DNA of 14,005 nt from an uncultured Corynebacterium sp. (GCF_946221155.1 NZ_CAMIAN010000047.1:1-14005); one strand, 5' to 3'. Shown: positions 4,843-12,107, counted from the stretch's first letter. Notes: a model not told the origin generated them from the letters alone. Translations and numbers: made by a program.

Positions 4843-7686
4843 GTGGCACTTTATAGGAAATATCGTCCGGCGACGTTTGCCGAGGTCGTGGGGCAATCCC
4901 ACGTAACCGAGCCGTTGTCGGTGGCGCTGGATAGCGGGCGGATCAACCACGCATATTTGTTTTCCGGGCCGCGCGGCTGCGGTAAGACGTCGTCGGCGCG
5001 CATCCTGGCTCGCTCGCTGAATTGCGTGGAAGGGCCGACGTCCACGCCCTGTGGAAAGTGCGAATCCTGCGTGTCGCTGGCGCCCGGCGGGCCGGGGAAT
5101 CTGGACGTCACGGAGCTGGACGCCGCCACGCACAACGGCGTGGACGACATGCGCGAGCTGCGCGAACGCGCCTTCTACGCGCCTGCGGAATCGCGCTACC
5201 GGGTGTTCATCATCGACGAGGCGCACATGATCTCCACGGCGGGCTTCAACGCCCTGCTGAAGATCGTGGAGGAGCCACCGGAGCACCTGATCTTCATCTT
5301 CGCCACGACGGAGCCGGAGAAGCTGCTGCAGACGATTCGCTCCCGAACTCACAATTACCCATTCCGCCTGCTGGCACCGCCGGACATGCGCGGGCTGTTG
5401 GAATCGGTGGTGTCCGGCGAGGGCGTGCCGGTGGAGGATGCAGTGTATCCGCTGGTCATTCGCGCGGGTGGTGGTTCGCCGCGTGACTCGCTGTCGATCA
5501 TGGACCAGCTGCTGGCCGGTGCCGGCCCGGAAGGCGTGACGTACAACCGCGCGCTGGCTCTGCTGGGGGTGACGGATTCCACCCTCATCGACCGCGCAGT
5601 GGATGCGCTGGCGGAGCACGACTCCGCAGCGCTGTTCGCAGTGGTCGACGAAGTGATTGATGCGGGATACGACCCGCGCCGCTTCAGCGAGGATTTGCTG
5701 GACCGTTTCCGCGATCTGCTGGTGGTGCAGGCCGTGCCGGATGCTTTCGAGCGCGGGCTGGTGAACGCGCCGGAAGAGTCGCGTGACGTACTGCGCGAGC
5801 AGGCGGAAAAGATGGGCCAGGCGACGCTGACCCGCTGCGCATCGCTAGTGAACGAGGGGCTGGCGCAGATGCGCGGCGCTACGGCTCCGCGGCTGTTGCT
5901 GGAGATCCTGTGCGCCCGTATGGCGCTGCCCGCCGCCGGCATGACGGTGGAGGCGCTGGCTCAGCGCGTGGAGGCCTTGGAGAAGGGACACGGCAGAACC
6001 GTTGGTGGCAGTGCCGGAGGTGGCGCGGGTGCTGGCCGGTCGGCAGGAATGGGAACCGGAACAGGTTCGAGTGCGGGCGCGGATGCTGGCACGGGCGTGC
6101 GTGGCAGCCGGGCGGAGATGTTCGCTCGTCGAAGGAAGGCCGCGCAGCAGCCTGCGTCGGCTCAGCCTGAACAGGCTCAGTCTGAACGGGTTCAGGCTGA
6201 ACGGGCTCAGCCTGCGGAGATGCCGCCGGAGCACGCATCGACGGCGGGCCAGGTGCCGGCTGCGGAGCAGCCTCCGACTCAGTCCACTGAGTCCTCCGAG
6301 ACAGCGGCGGAAACTTCCTCGGCGCCGGAGACGTCACCGGAGACCGCGCGAGAGCCCGAGCAGGGAGCCGCCACGGAGGTCACACAGGAGTCCCCAGCCA
6401 TCGCTGAGGCACGCCGGGCTCGCGACATCATGCAGCGCCACCGCCGGGCCAGTGCTGCAGAAGCGTCCTCGACTGCAGAAGTACCTTCGGCACCGGAAGC
6501 GCCCTCGGCACAGGCAGGACCCTCGGCACCGGCAGCCTCTGAACAGAGGGAGGCGCCGGCGGGAGCGCCTGCCGCGATCGATTCGGATTCTTGGGCACGC
6601 ATTATGGATGCAGTCCATGACCTGGATCTCAGCGCTTGGATCGCCCTCCGCGGTGCTGCACCGCGAGCATCCCAGCCCACTGCGGGTGAGGTCCACGTTG
6701 ACCACCACACCGGCTCACTGGCGCGGCTAGTCAGCGGGTCGAAGAACGCAGAAGTGTACTCGCAGGCTATCCAGAGCGTTACGGGAAGCCCTGCCCGCAT
6801 CGTTGTTTATGTCGGCGGCGAAGCTATCGGCGCCGACGCCGCAGGAGTTGATGAACCGGGAAAATCTGAACCGGCGGCGGCGCAGCCCTCCGCCGGTGAG
6901 GGACAAACGCCAGCCTCCACACCGGTGAACCCCGTGCCAGCGGAAGCCCCGATGGACGCAGCGGCCTCCCGCAGTGCAGCCTCCAGCGCCCTGGAGCGCG
7001 CCCGCGCGATGGAAGAAGCGATGCGCAAGGCCTCGCACTCCCACCGCAACCAAGGCGTAGCAAACGCAACCGCTGGCAGCCGGGGAGCGGCCGGCGCGGG
7101 CGCCGGCGCAGCTGCTGGGTCCGGGACTACATCCAATTCGAGTGAAGCTGCCGCGCAGGACGACCCGAACTCCGGCTGGCGTGCCCGCGCTGAACGAGCC
7201 AAGGCCCGCAAGCAATACAACATGGAAAATGGCTTCAACGGCGTCCCTCTGCCCGACGAGCCGCCAGTTGATGCTTACGGAGACAGCACCGTCGACAACT
7301 GGGACGGCAGCGCGGCCGCAAACTCTGCGGCTGCTAACGCCGCCAACCCGGCTACCGACGCGCCACTGCCGCCCGAGCCCTCTGAACCATCCGACACTTC
7401 TGCCCCCTCCGCATCGCCTGGATCTCCTGCGCCGTCTGGATCTTCTGCGTCATATGGACCGCCCGCACGGACGGGAGAAGCCTCGCCCCGAGCCGCGAGC
7501 CACCAGCCCCACGCTGGGATGGGCGCCGCTGGGGACGAGGGGGCGTCACAAAGAACGGAACAAAGAGAACGCGACGAACTACTCGCCGACCTCGAGCGCG
7601 CACCCGGGCAGCGCGACCACCGCACGCCGCTGGAAATCGCAGGTGAACTGATCGAAAAGAGCCTCGGCGCGGAGAGAGTTCGCTAA
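4843..7686 (+). CDS. dnaX: DNA polymerase III subunit gamma/tau
   Basis: ATPase subunit of the clamp loader that places the beta clamp on DNA and, as tau, tethers polymerase cores. Residues 1-230 are the AAA+ module: Walker A GPRGCGKTS at 42-50 (Lys48), zinc-binding cysteines 61, 70, 73 and 76, Walker B/DEAH at 125-128, sensor 1 around ATT 154-156, arginine-finger SRT at 167-169, and sensor 2 GSPRDSL at 211-217. Domain III continues to about 370. The rest is a long Ala/Pro/Glu/Ser/Gly-rich region interrupted by a folded-looking piece at about 583-657 (SWARIMDAV onward) resembling a tau C-terminal polymerase-binding domain. A charged C-terminus (RDELLADLERAPG) follows. At 947 aa it is unusually long. 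The GTG start is chosen because MALYRKYRPATF is the canonical N-terminus. No slippery A-rich frameshift site was seen, so a separate gamma product is not predicted. Confidence 0.96.
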   Translation: MALYRKYRPATFAEVVGQSHVTEPLSVALDSGRINHAYLFSGPRGCGKTSSARILARSLNCVEGPTSTPCGKCESCVSLAPGGPGNLDVTELDAATHNGVDDMRELRERAFYAPAESRYRVFIIDEAHMISTAGFNALLKIVEEPPEHLIFIFATTEPEKLLQTIRSRTHNYPFRLLAPPDMRGLLESVVSGEGVPVEDAVYPLVIRAGGGSPRDSLSIMDQLLAGAGPEGVTYNRALALLGVTDSTLIDRAVDALAEHDSAALFAVVDEVIDAGYDPRRFSEDLLDRFRDLLVVQAVPDAFERGLVNAPEESRDVLREQAEKMGQATLTRCASLVNEGLAQMRGATAPRLLLEILCARMALPAAGMTVEALAQRVEALEKGHGRTVGGSAGGGAGAGRSAGMGTGTGSSAGADAGTGVRGSRAEMFARRRKAAQQPASAQPEQAQSERVQAERAQPAEMPPEHASTAGQVPAAEQPPTQSTESSETAAETSSAPETSPETAREPEQGAATEVTQESPAIAEARRARDIMQRHRRASAAEASSTAEVPSAPEAPSAQAGPSAPAASEQREAPAGAPAAIDSDSWARIMDAVHDLDLSAWIALRGAAPRASQPTAGEVHVDHHTGSLARLVSGSKNAEVYSQAIQSVTGSPARIVVYVGGEAIGADAAGVDEPGKSEPAAAQPSAGEGQTPASTPVNPVPAEAPMDAAASRSAASSALERARAMEEAMRKASHSHRNQGVANATAGSRGAAGAGAGAAAGSGTTSNSSEAAAQDDPNSGWRARAERAKARKQYNMENGFNGVPLPDEPPVDAYGDSTVDNWDGSAAANSAAANAANPATDAPLPPEPSEPSDTSAPSASPGSPAPSGSSASYGPPARTGEASPRAASHQPHAGMGAAGDEGASQRTEQRERDELLADLERAPGQRDHRTPLEIAGELIEKSLGAERVR
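6159..6218 (+). repeat. 15-bp tandem repeats inside dnaX
   Basis: Four units of 15 bp (6159-6173, 6174-6188, 6189-6203, 6204-6218) share GG(C/T)TCAG(C/T/G)CTGA or close variants. They encode the pentapeptides AQPEQ, AQSER, VQAER and AQPAE at residues 440-459. Being in frame and degenerate, they look like an expanded flexible linker. Confidence 0.8.
6457..6540 (+). repeat. 18-bp degenerate tandem repeats inside dnaX
   Basis: About four and a half units of 18 bp, each ending in a CC(T)TCGGCA-like block, encode a hexapeptide series of the type AEVPSA / PEAPSA / QAGPSA at residues 539-566. Like the 15-bp set, they are in frame and lie in the linker before the tau-like domain. Confidence 0.75.
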
Positions 7687-7746
7687 GCGTGAACACAACC
7701 ACTCGCACACGCGCCGGTGCCTAGCACGCCTGTCCGGGCCGACCGG

Positions 7747-7752
7747 TACAGT
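7747..7752 (+). promoter_or_regulatory. Candidate -10 box for ybaB-recR
   Basis: TACAGT fits TANNNT in the 117-bp gap after dnaX and would give a leader of about 45 nt before the ybaB ATG. No -35 was recognised. The size of the gap is the main reason to expect a promoter here. Confidence 0.3.
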
Positions 7753-7803
7753 TGTGGAAGAACTAAAACCCAGTACGAAAAACCCCGACGAAAGGTAGAC
7801 AAA

Positions 7804-8118
7804 ATGAGCCAGCCAGACATGAACCAGCTGATGCAGCAGGCCCAGCAGATGCAGGCGCAGCTGCAGGAAGCACAGCGCGAAATCGCCGCCTCCACCGTCA
7901 AGGGCGAGGCAGGCAACGGCCTGGTCACCATCTCCGTCGCAGGCTCCGGCGAGGTCACCGACATGGAGATCGACCCGAAGATCGTCGACCCCGAAGACAT
8001 CGACACCCTGAAGGACCTGCTGCTCGGCGCGTTCAAGGACGCAAACCAGAAGCTGCAGACCCTCGCCGAGGAAAAGATGGGCCCGCTGTCCCAGGGCATG
8101 AGCGGCCTGGGCTTCTAA
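7804..8118 (+). CDS. ybaB: YbaB/EbfC nucleoid-associated DNA-binding protein
   Basis: Small dimeric nucleoid-associated protein that binds DNA and is almost always encoded between dnaX and recR. The 104-aa product begins MSQPDMNQLMQQAQQMQAQL, the amphipathic Gln/Met-rich helix typical of the family. The conserved strand region follows (AGNGLVTISVAGSGEVTDMEI, then DPKIVDPEDIDTLKDLL), and it ends in a long helix and a short Gly-rich tail. The ATG at 7804 is preferred over an in-frame start at 7717, because the extra upstream residues are not family-like and GAAAGG lies shortly before 7804. It precedes recR by 37 bp and is presumably co-transcribed with it. Confidence 0.95.
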   Translation: MSQPDMNQLMQQAQQMQAQLQEAQREIAASTVKGEAGNGLVTISVAGSGEVTDMEIDPKIVDPEDIDTLKDLLLGAFKDANQKLQTLAEEKMGPLSQGMSGLGF

Positions 8119-8155
8119 GCCTTCACACCTTCTAAAACTCCAAAGCGAGATCTAG

Positions 8156-8887
8156 TTGTTCGAAGGACCACTACAGGACGTCATCGACGAATTCTCTCGG
8201 CTGCCCGGCATCGGGCCGAAAAGCGCGCAACGCATCGCGTTGCACCTGCTGAACGAAGAGCCGGAAGATATCGAACGCTTCCAAAGCGCGCTCGGCCGCC
8301 TGCAGCGCGGCGTGACGTTCTGCCGCATCTGCCACAACATCTCCCAAGAAGATGTGTGCAGGATCTGCGCGGATTCCAACCGCGATAAAAGCATCATCTG
8401 CGTGGTCGAGGAGTCCAAAGACATTCAGGTGATCGAACGCACCGCAGAATACCGCGGGCGCTACCACGTGCTCGGCGGGGCACTCGACCCGCTGAACGGC
8501 ATCGGGCCGAAGGAATTGAACGTCACGCCGCTGGTTCAGCGCATCGGCGGGGCGCTGCCGGACGTTGCCCTCGGCGCGAAGGGCGGCGGGGCTTCTCTTG
8601 GCGACGCCAACACACCCGCCGGTGGCGATCCCAGCGGCGCGGGAACGGGCGACGTTGAGACCGCGGACGTCCAATACGACGAAGCCCCCGAGATCACCGA
8701 AGTCATCATCGCCACCGACCCGAACACGGAAGGCGAGGCGACGGCCTCCTACCTCGGCCGCCTGCTGCGCGACTTCCCCGGGCTAACGGTCACGCGCCTG
8801 GCCTCGGGCATTCCTATGGGCGGGGATTTGGAGTTCGTCGACGAGCTCACTCTGTCCCGCGCGTTCGCCGGCCGCACCGCGCTGTAG
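8156..8887 (+). CDS. recR: Recombination mediator RecR
   Basis: RecR, with RecO and RecF, loads RecA at gapped DNA. The TTG start at 8156 yields MFEGPLQDVIDEFSRLPGIG, the canonical N-terminus with the helix-hairpin-helix at about 12-30. Zinc-finger cysteines are at 56, 59, 68 and 71. The TOPRIM domain starts at about 80 with acidic residues in VVEES (Glu85/86) and resumes with IIATDPNTEGEAT (Asp188) and the conserved LASGIPMGGDLEF. At 243 aa it exceeds the usual ~200 because of a Gly/Ala/Asp-rich insertion at about 138-177 inside the TOPRIM domain. There is no strong SD before TTG (GCGAGA only). It is the last gene of the dnaX-ybaB-recR block. Confidence 0.95.
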   Translation: MFEGPLQDVIDEFSRLPGIGPKSAQRIALHLLNEEPEDIERFQSALGRLQRGVTFCRICHNISQEDVCRICADSNRDKSIICVVEESKDIQVIERTAEYRGRYHVLGGALDPLNGIGPKELNVTPLVQRIGGALPDVALGAKGGGASLGDANTPAGGDPSGAGTGDVETADVQYDEAPEITEVIIATDPNTEGEATASYLGRLLRDFPGLTVTRLASGIPMGGDLEFVDELTLSRAFAGRTAL

Positions 8888-8922
8888 TTTCTGTAGCCGC
8901 TGGAGCCTCTCTAGCCGTGGTA

Positions 8923-8948
8923 GCGACGGCGCGGGGCGCCGCTGTCGC
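8923..8948 (+). terminator. Possible hairpin after recR
   Basis: GCGAC-GGCGC and GCGCC-(GCT)-GTCGC form two stacked 5-bp helices with a 3-nt bulge and GGG loop, 36 nt past the recR stop. No T run follows, so termination is doubtful. It also lies immediately upstream of the -10 box of the next gene. Confidence 0.3.
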
Positions 8949-8958
8949 ACGGCAAGAC

Positions 8959-8964
8959 TACAGT
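8959..8964 (+). promoter_or_regulatory. Possible -10 box for a leaderless DoxX-like transcript
   Basis: TACAGT ends 7 nt before the ATG at 8972, and no ribosome site precedes that ATG. This is the same geometry as at the crotonase, murT and arsR starts. No clear -35 was seen. Confidence 0.35.
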
Positions 8965-8971
8965 GGCGCCC

Positions 8972-9403
8972 ATGAGTAAAAACCCTTTGCACAACGCCCT
9001 CCGTCCGCACCGCCTGTCCCGCGCGGCCGGAATTCGCTCCGCCGTATGGGGAACCGTCTTCGGCACCGCAGGCGTGCTGCACTTTGTTAAGCCGGAGGGC
9101 TTCGACAGAATCGTTCCGGAGGAACTCCCCGGCACCCCGCGCGCCTGGACGCTCGGCTCCGGAGCCATGGAAATCGCCCTGGCCACCAGCATCGCGGCAT
9201 GTAGCCTGAAGCCCGAATGGCGCGGCGCGCTGCGCAGTACAATCGCCCCCGCCGCAGCACTCTTCCTAGTCGGCGTGCTCCCCGGCAACATCAAGATGGC
9301 CTGTGACTGGCGTGCCAAACCGCAGCCTGCGCGCACCATCGCCTTCGCGCGGGTCCCCCTTCAGCTGCCGATGATCCTTAGCGTGGCCAAGCTCGGCGCT
9401 TAG
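8972..9403 (+). CDS. Small DoxX-like integral membrane protein
   Basis: A 143-aa protein with four hydrophobic segments at about 21-42, 58-80, 88-110 and 124-141. Motifs recalled from uncharacterised actinobacterial DoxX-like proteins are a GVLHFVKPEGF-type loop after the first segment, PRAWT before the second, and GNIKMACDWR followed by R.PLQLP near the end. DoxX relatives have been linked to redox or quinone functions, but nothing here fixes a role. The ATG at 8972 was chosen over the GTG at 8963 because of the promoter geometry and the basic MSKNPLHNALRPHR start. Its stop codon overlaps the convergent gatD stop. Confidence 0.7.
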   Translation: MSKNPLHNALRPHRLSRAAGIRSAVWGTVFGTAGVLHFVKPEGFDRIVPEELPGTPRAWTLGSGAMEIALATSIAACSLKPEWRGALRSTIAPAAALFLVGVLPGNIKMACDWRAKPQPARTIAFARVPLQLPMILSVAKLGA

Positions 9404-10248
9404 AGGCGTTCCTTTCTTAGCGACGCCACCTCGTGCTCCAACTGTTCCGCCAGTTCACCCTGGAACTCGGGGAGCTCGTTCATCGCAACCCCCATTGCGC
9501 GGGCTAGCAGCCAGTCCGCCAACTGCGGATTCCTGGCCAGCACGGGGCCATGCATGTACGTCGCCACGACGGAGCCCTGGACCGCGCCTTCGGCGCGCGT
9601 CTGCCGGTGAGCATCCTCGCCGGAAAGCCCAGCGGCCTCCGCGCCGTGGGCATCGGTGTTGCCCGTGCCGTGGGTCAAGCGGCCCAGTGGCTCCGCATCC
9701 GCGCCCAGGATCGTCGCACCCATGTGGTTAGCGAACCCCGTCAGCGGTTCGGTCAGGCCTGCCCCGCCGGTGCTCGCTGCGTTTGCCCCGCCACCAGCGC
9801 CAGCCTGAGCTGCCGCCGCCCCGCCGGTCACAGCGGAGGCTGCCGGGGTGGAGGCGATCTCGCCGATCATGCGCTCGGCGAGTTGGGATGTGGTGGCGTC
9901 AATAAGACCCAATCCCTCGATCGTGCGACCATGGCTGGTGAAGGACCGGCCAAACACCTGCAGACCTGCGCAAATAGCCAAAACTGGGCGGCCGGCGGCA
10001 ACCGCGCGGGAAATACCACCGTCGCTGGCGAGGTGCTCCGCTGCCAGAACCTGCGCGGTGTCCTCACCGCCGCCGACGGTGTAAACGTCCAGAGTTTCCG
10101 GGACGGGTTCGCCCAGGTGGATGGGGTGGATCTCCGCCGACATGCCGCGCATGCGGACGCGCTGGCGCAGCACCAGGGCGTTGCCATCGTCGCCATATGT
10201 GCCCAGCACGTCTGGCAGGATCAGGCCGATGTTCAGCTCAGTGCTCAT
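9400..10248 (-). CDS. gatD: GatD, glutaminase subunit of lipid II isoglutaminyl synthase
   Basis: Class I glutamine amidotransferase (CobQ-like) that releases ammonia from glutamine and passes it to MurT for amidation of D-Glu in lipid II, at the inner face of the membrane. It starts with ELNIGLILPDVLGTYGDDGN. The nucleophile is Cys93 in AICAGLQVFG and the catalytic His is 233 in YMHGPVLARNP; an Arg at 126 lies near the substrate-binding arginine of the staphylococcal enzyme. At 282 aa it is longer than usual because of an Ala/Gly-rich insert at about 134-166 and a second variable piece at about 193-220. Its ATG directly follows the murT TAA (TAAATG), so the two are probably translationally coupled. 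Older annotations call it CobQ/CobB-like, but pairing with MurT settles the role. Confidence 0.94.
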   Translation of the reverse strand: MSTELNIGLILPDVLGTYGDDGNALVLRQRVRMRGMSAEIHPIHLGEPVPETLDVYTVGGGEDTAQVLAAEHLASDGGISRAVAAGRPVLAICAGLQVFGRSFTSHGRTIEGLGLIDATTSQLAERMIGEIASTPAASAVTGGAAAAQAGAGGGANAASTGGAGLTEPLTGFANHMGATILGADAEPLGRLTHGTGNTDAHGAEAAGLSGEDAHRQTRAEGAVQGSVVATYMHGPVLARNPQLADWLLARAMGVAMNELPEFQGELAEQLEHEVASLRKERL

Positions 10249-11679
10249 TTACGCTTCCCCTTCCTTGTCCAGCACCCGCTTCAGATCGCGGAACGCCGTG
10301 TAGTTCGCCAGGACCTCTACGCGGCCCGGCGGGCAGGAACGGATCGCCTCGACCGTGTCCTTAATCAGATTGTGCTCGACGGCGGCGTAGCCCAGGCGGA
10401 CCGCCAGATCCGTGCCGCGTTCGCCCGCGGCCACCACGTGCACGCCCTCAAAGTTTTCAAAGCGTACGTCCCACAGCCACGATAGGTCCTGGCCGTCGGC
10501 GACCTGACCATTCACGCTGATTACCAGGCTATCGGCAGTGCGGTCCACCATCGAGAGAGCCTCCTGCCAGCCAGCGGGATTCTTCGCCAGCATCAGGCGC
10601 ACCTCGTGGTCGCCGAAGTGCACCACGGAGTAGCGGCCCGCGACGTTATCTACCTTCTCCGCGGCGGCGATGGCCTGCTCGGTGGAGATGCGCCGGGGGA
10701 GCAGCTCACTCAAAGCCACGGCGGCGGCGACGGCCTGGGTGGCGTTTCCACGGTTCGCATTGCCCGGGAGAGTCAGGTTCATCGGGTGGAGTTTGCCCTC
10801 GCGGTCGATAAGGCCCTCTTCAGTGATGCGCCAATCGGGCTGTGGCCTGCGGAATTCGCGGCCGTCCGGGAGCTTCTTCGCTGCGAACCAGTCCACCACT
10901 CCGTCGTCGCCCGTGCGGTGGATGATCGCGCCTTCCGTGCGCGGGCAGCTAGTGGAATCGCCCGCCCAGCCGAAACCGGCGCTGACCCACTGGACGTTCG
11001 GGGAATCCCAGGCGACGGAGGTGACGGAAACATCGTCGCAGTTGGCGATGACCTGCATGTTCGGTCGCGCCTCCACGCACGCGCGCAGAGCACGCTCGAT
11101 TTTGTTGATCTCGCCTACACGATCCAGCTGGTCGCGCGAGAGGTTCAGCAGCACCAGCACATCTGCGTCGAGTTTCTCGGCGATCTTGGGGACGTGCAGC
11201 TCGTCCACTTCGAGCACCACCGCGTCTGCGTCGCGGCCGGCGAGCAGCGCGCTGATCACGCCCGCGTCCATGTTGTCGCCGCCTTCGTTGGTGCAAACGG
11301 TCGCGGCCGTACGGACGGCGCCGGCCAGCATGCGGGTGGTTGTGGACTTGCCGTTTGTACCCGTGACCAGCACTGTTGGGCGCTTCTTGCCATCCTTTGC
11401 CGCGCCGAGGCTTGCCATTAGCTGCGGATCGATTGCTCCGCCGACCAGGCCGCCGATCATGCCGCCGGCCCCTCGCCCTGCTTTTCTGGACGCCCACGTC
11501 GCCAGTTGCGCCATGCGAATCGCAACGGAACTGCGGAGCCGCTGCAGCGCGGAGCGACGTGCGCCGGCGGGCTGCGTGCCTGCGGCTTGTGCGGCTGCGG
11601 CTTGAGCGCCCTGGCTCTGCTGGGCACCTGCGGCTTGTGCCCCCGCAGGCTGAGTGCCGGTTTGATCAGAGTTATCCAT
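10249..11679 (-). CDS. murT: MurT, Mur-ligase-like subunit of lipid II isoglutaminyl synthase
   Basis: ATP-dependent partner of GatD that activates the alpha-carboxyl of D-Glu in the lipid II stem for amidation. Of 476 aa, the first 45 or so are a low-complexity Ala/Gln/Gly extension with repeated TQPAGA and AQAAG units. The Mur-ligase core has Walker A TGTNGKSTT at 106-114 (Lys111), EVDE at 157-160 and NLSRDQLDR at 179-187. The C-terminal DUF1727 domain carries SWLWD with Asp404 at the place of the catalytic Asp known from S. aureus MurT. The four-cysteine zinc ribbon expected in the middle is reduced to one Cys (245, in SCPRTEG). The ATG at 11679 has no SD, but a TACACT box 8 nt upstream fits a leaderless start. 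A shorter form from Met56 is possible but would start inside the conserved region. Confidence 0.94.
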   Translation of the reverse strand: MDNSDQTGTQPAGAQAAGAQQSQGAQAAAAQAAGTQPAGARRSALQRLRSSVAIRMAQLATWASRKAGRGAGGMIGGLVGGAIDPQLMASLGAAKDGKKRPTVLVTGTNGKSTTTRMLAGAVRTAATVCTNEGGDNMDAGVISALLAGRDADAVVLEVDELHVPKIAEKLDADVLVLLNLSRDQLDRVGEINKIERALRACVEARPNMQVIANCDDVSVTSVAWDSPNVQWVSAGFGWAGDSTSCPRTEGAIIHRTGDDGVVDWFAAKKLPDGREFRRPQPDWRITEEGLIDREGKLHPMNLTLPGNANRGNATQAVAAAVALSELLPRRISTEQAIAAAEKVDNVAGRYSVVHFGDHEVRLMLAKNPAGWQEALSMVDRTADSLVISVNGQVADGQDLSWLWDVRFENFEGVHVVAAGERGTDLAVRLGYAAVEHNLIKDTVEAIRSCPPGRVEVLANYTAFRDLKRVLDKEGEA

Positions 11680-11687
11680 GGGGATTA

Positions 11688-11693
11688 AGTGTA
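11688..11693 (-). promoter_or_regulatory. Candidate -10 box for leaderless murT-gatD transcript
   Basis: On the minus strand, TACACT is followed by 8 nt (TAATCCCC) and then the murT ATG. No SD is present between them. The predicted start falls within about two bases of the ATG. The -35 is not evident. Confidence 0.4.
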
Positions 11694-11745
11694 CCCGCCG
11701 GGGTGTGCTGGAAATTGGAGGCTGGCGCGCCGGGCCTGATGATCA

Positions 11746-12093
11746 TTAGTCCATCTGGAGAACCGTGCGGAGTTCGGCAAAAAGTTGGGGTTGTATCTGG
11801 TGCGTGACTGTGCGACCGGTTCGTATCTTGCGGAGCAGGCCTGCCTGGGTGAGCCGCTTTAAATGATGGGAGACAGTAGGCTGGCTCAGTCCAGTGATAT
11901 CTGCCAGCCGGTTTACACTGATAGGCTCGCAGCCCTCGGCTGCCAGGTGGGAGAGTATTTGCAGGCGGGCAGGGTCGGCTAGGACTTTGAACAAGATGGC
12001 ATACCTGGTGGCCTCGAAGTCCGACAATGGTCCGCTACCAAGTGAACAACATGTTGAGAGGTCGGAAAGCGGAAGAATCTGTGGAGTGGCCAT
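11746..12093 (-). CDS. arsR: ArsR-family As(III)/Sb(III)-responsive repressor
   Basis: Winged-helix repressor of the divergent acr3-arsC genes, released from DNA by arsenite or antimonite. With the ATG at 12093 (115 aa), cysteines fall at 15, 16 and 55, exactly the As(III)-binding triad reported for C. glutamicum ArsR. This supports both the function and the start; the in-frame ATG at 12117 would add eight residues and shift the numbering. The recognition helix lies in GLSQPTVSHHLKRL (about residues 65-78), followed by the wing LLRKIRTGRTVTH. A near-consensus TATGAT lies 7 nt before the ATG with no SD, suggesting leaderless translation. The gene is more AT-rich than murT next door. Confidence 0.93.
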   Translation of the reverse strand: MATPQILPLSDLSTCCSLGSGPLSDFEATRYAILFKVLADPARLQILSHLAAEGCEPISVNRLADITGLSQPTVSHHLKRLTQAGLLRKIRTGRTVTHQIQPQLFAELRTVLQMD

Positions 12094-12100
12094 GCCAACA

Positions 12101-12106
12101 ATCATA
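12101..12106 (-). promoter_or_regulatory. -10 box of arsR
   Basis: On the minus strand, TATGAT differs from TATAAT at one position and ends 7 nt before the arsR ATG. The near-palindrome at 12108-12123 occupies the spacer immediately upstream, so a bound repressor would block this promoter and give autoregulation. Confidence 0.5.
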
Positions 12107-12107
12107 T

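Noticed and set aside
6100..6500. Programmed frameshift in dnaX producing a short gamma form
   Set aside because: No A-rich slippery heptamer was found; the region is GC-rich and the frame stays open to residue 947.
9550..10485. 311-codon open frame on the plus strand over gatD and the end of murT
   Set aside because: It spans two well-supported genes on the other strand, has no recognisable motif and reflects third-position GC bias.
10606..11605. Two long plus-strand frames opposite murT
   Set aside because: MurT on the minus strand shows Walker A and Mur-ligase motifs throughout; these are antisense shadows.
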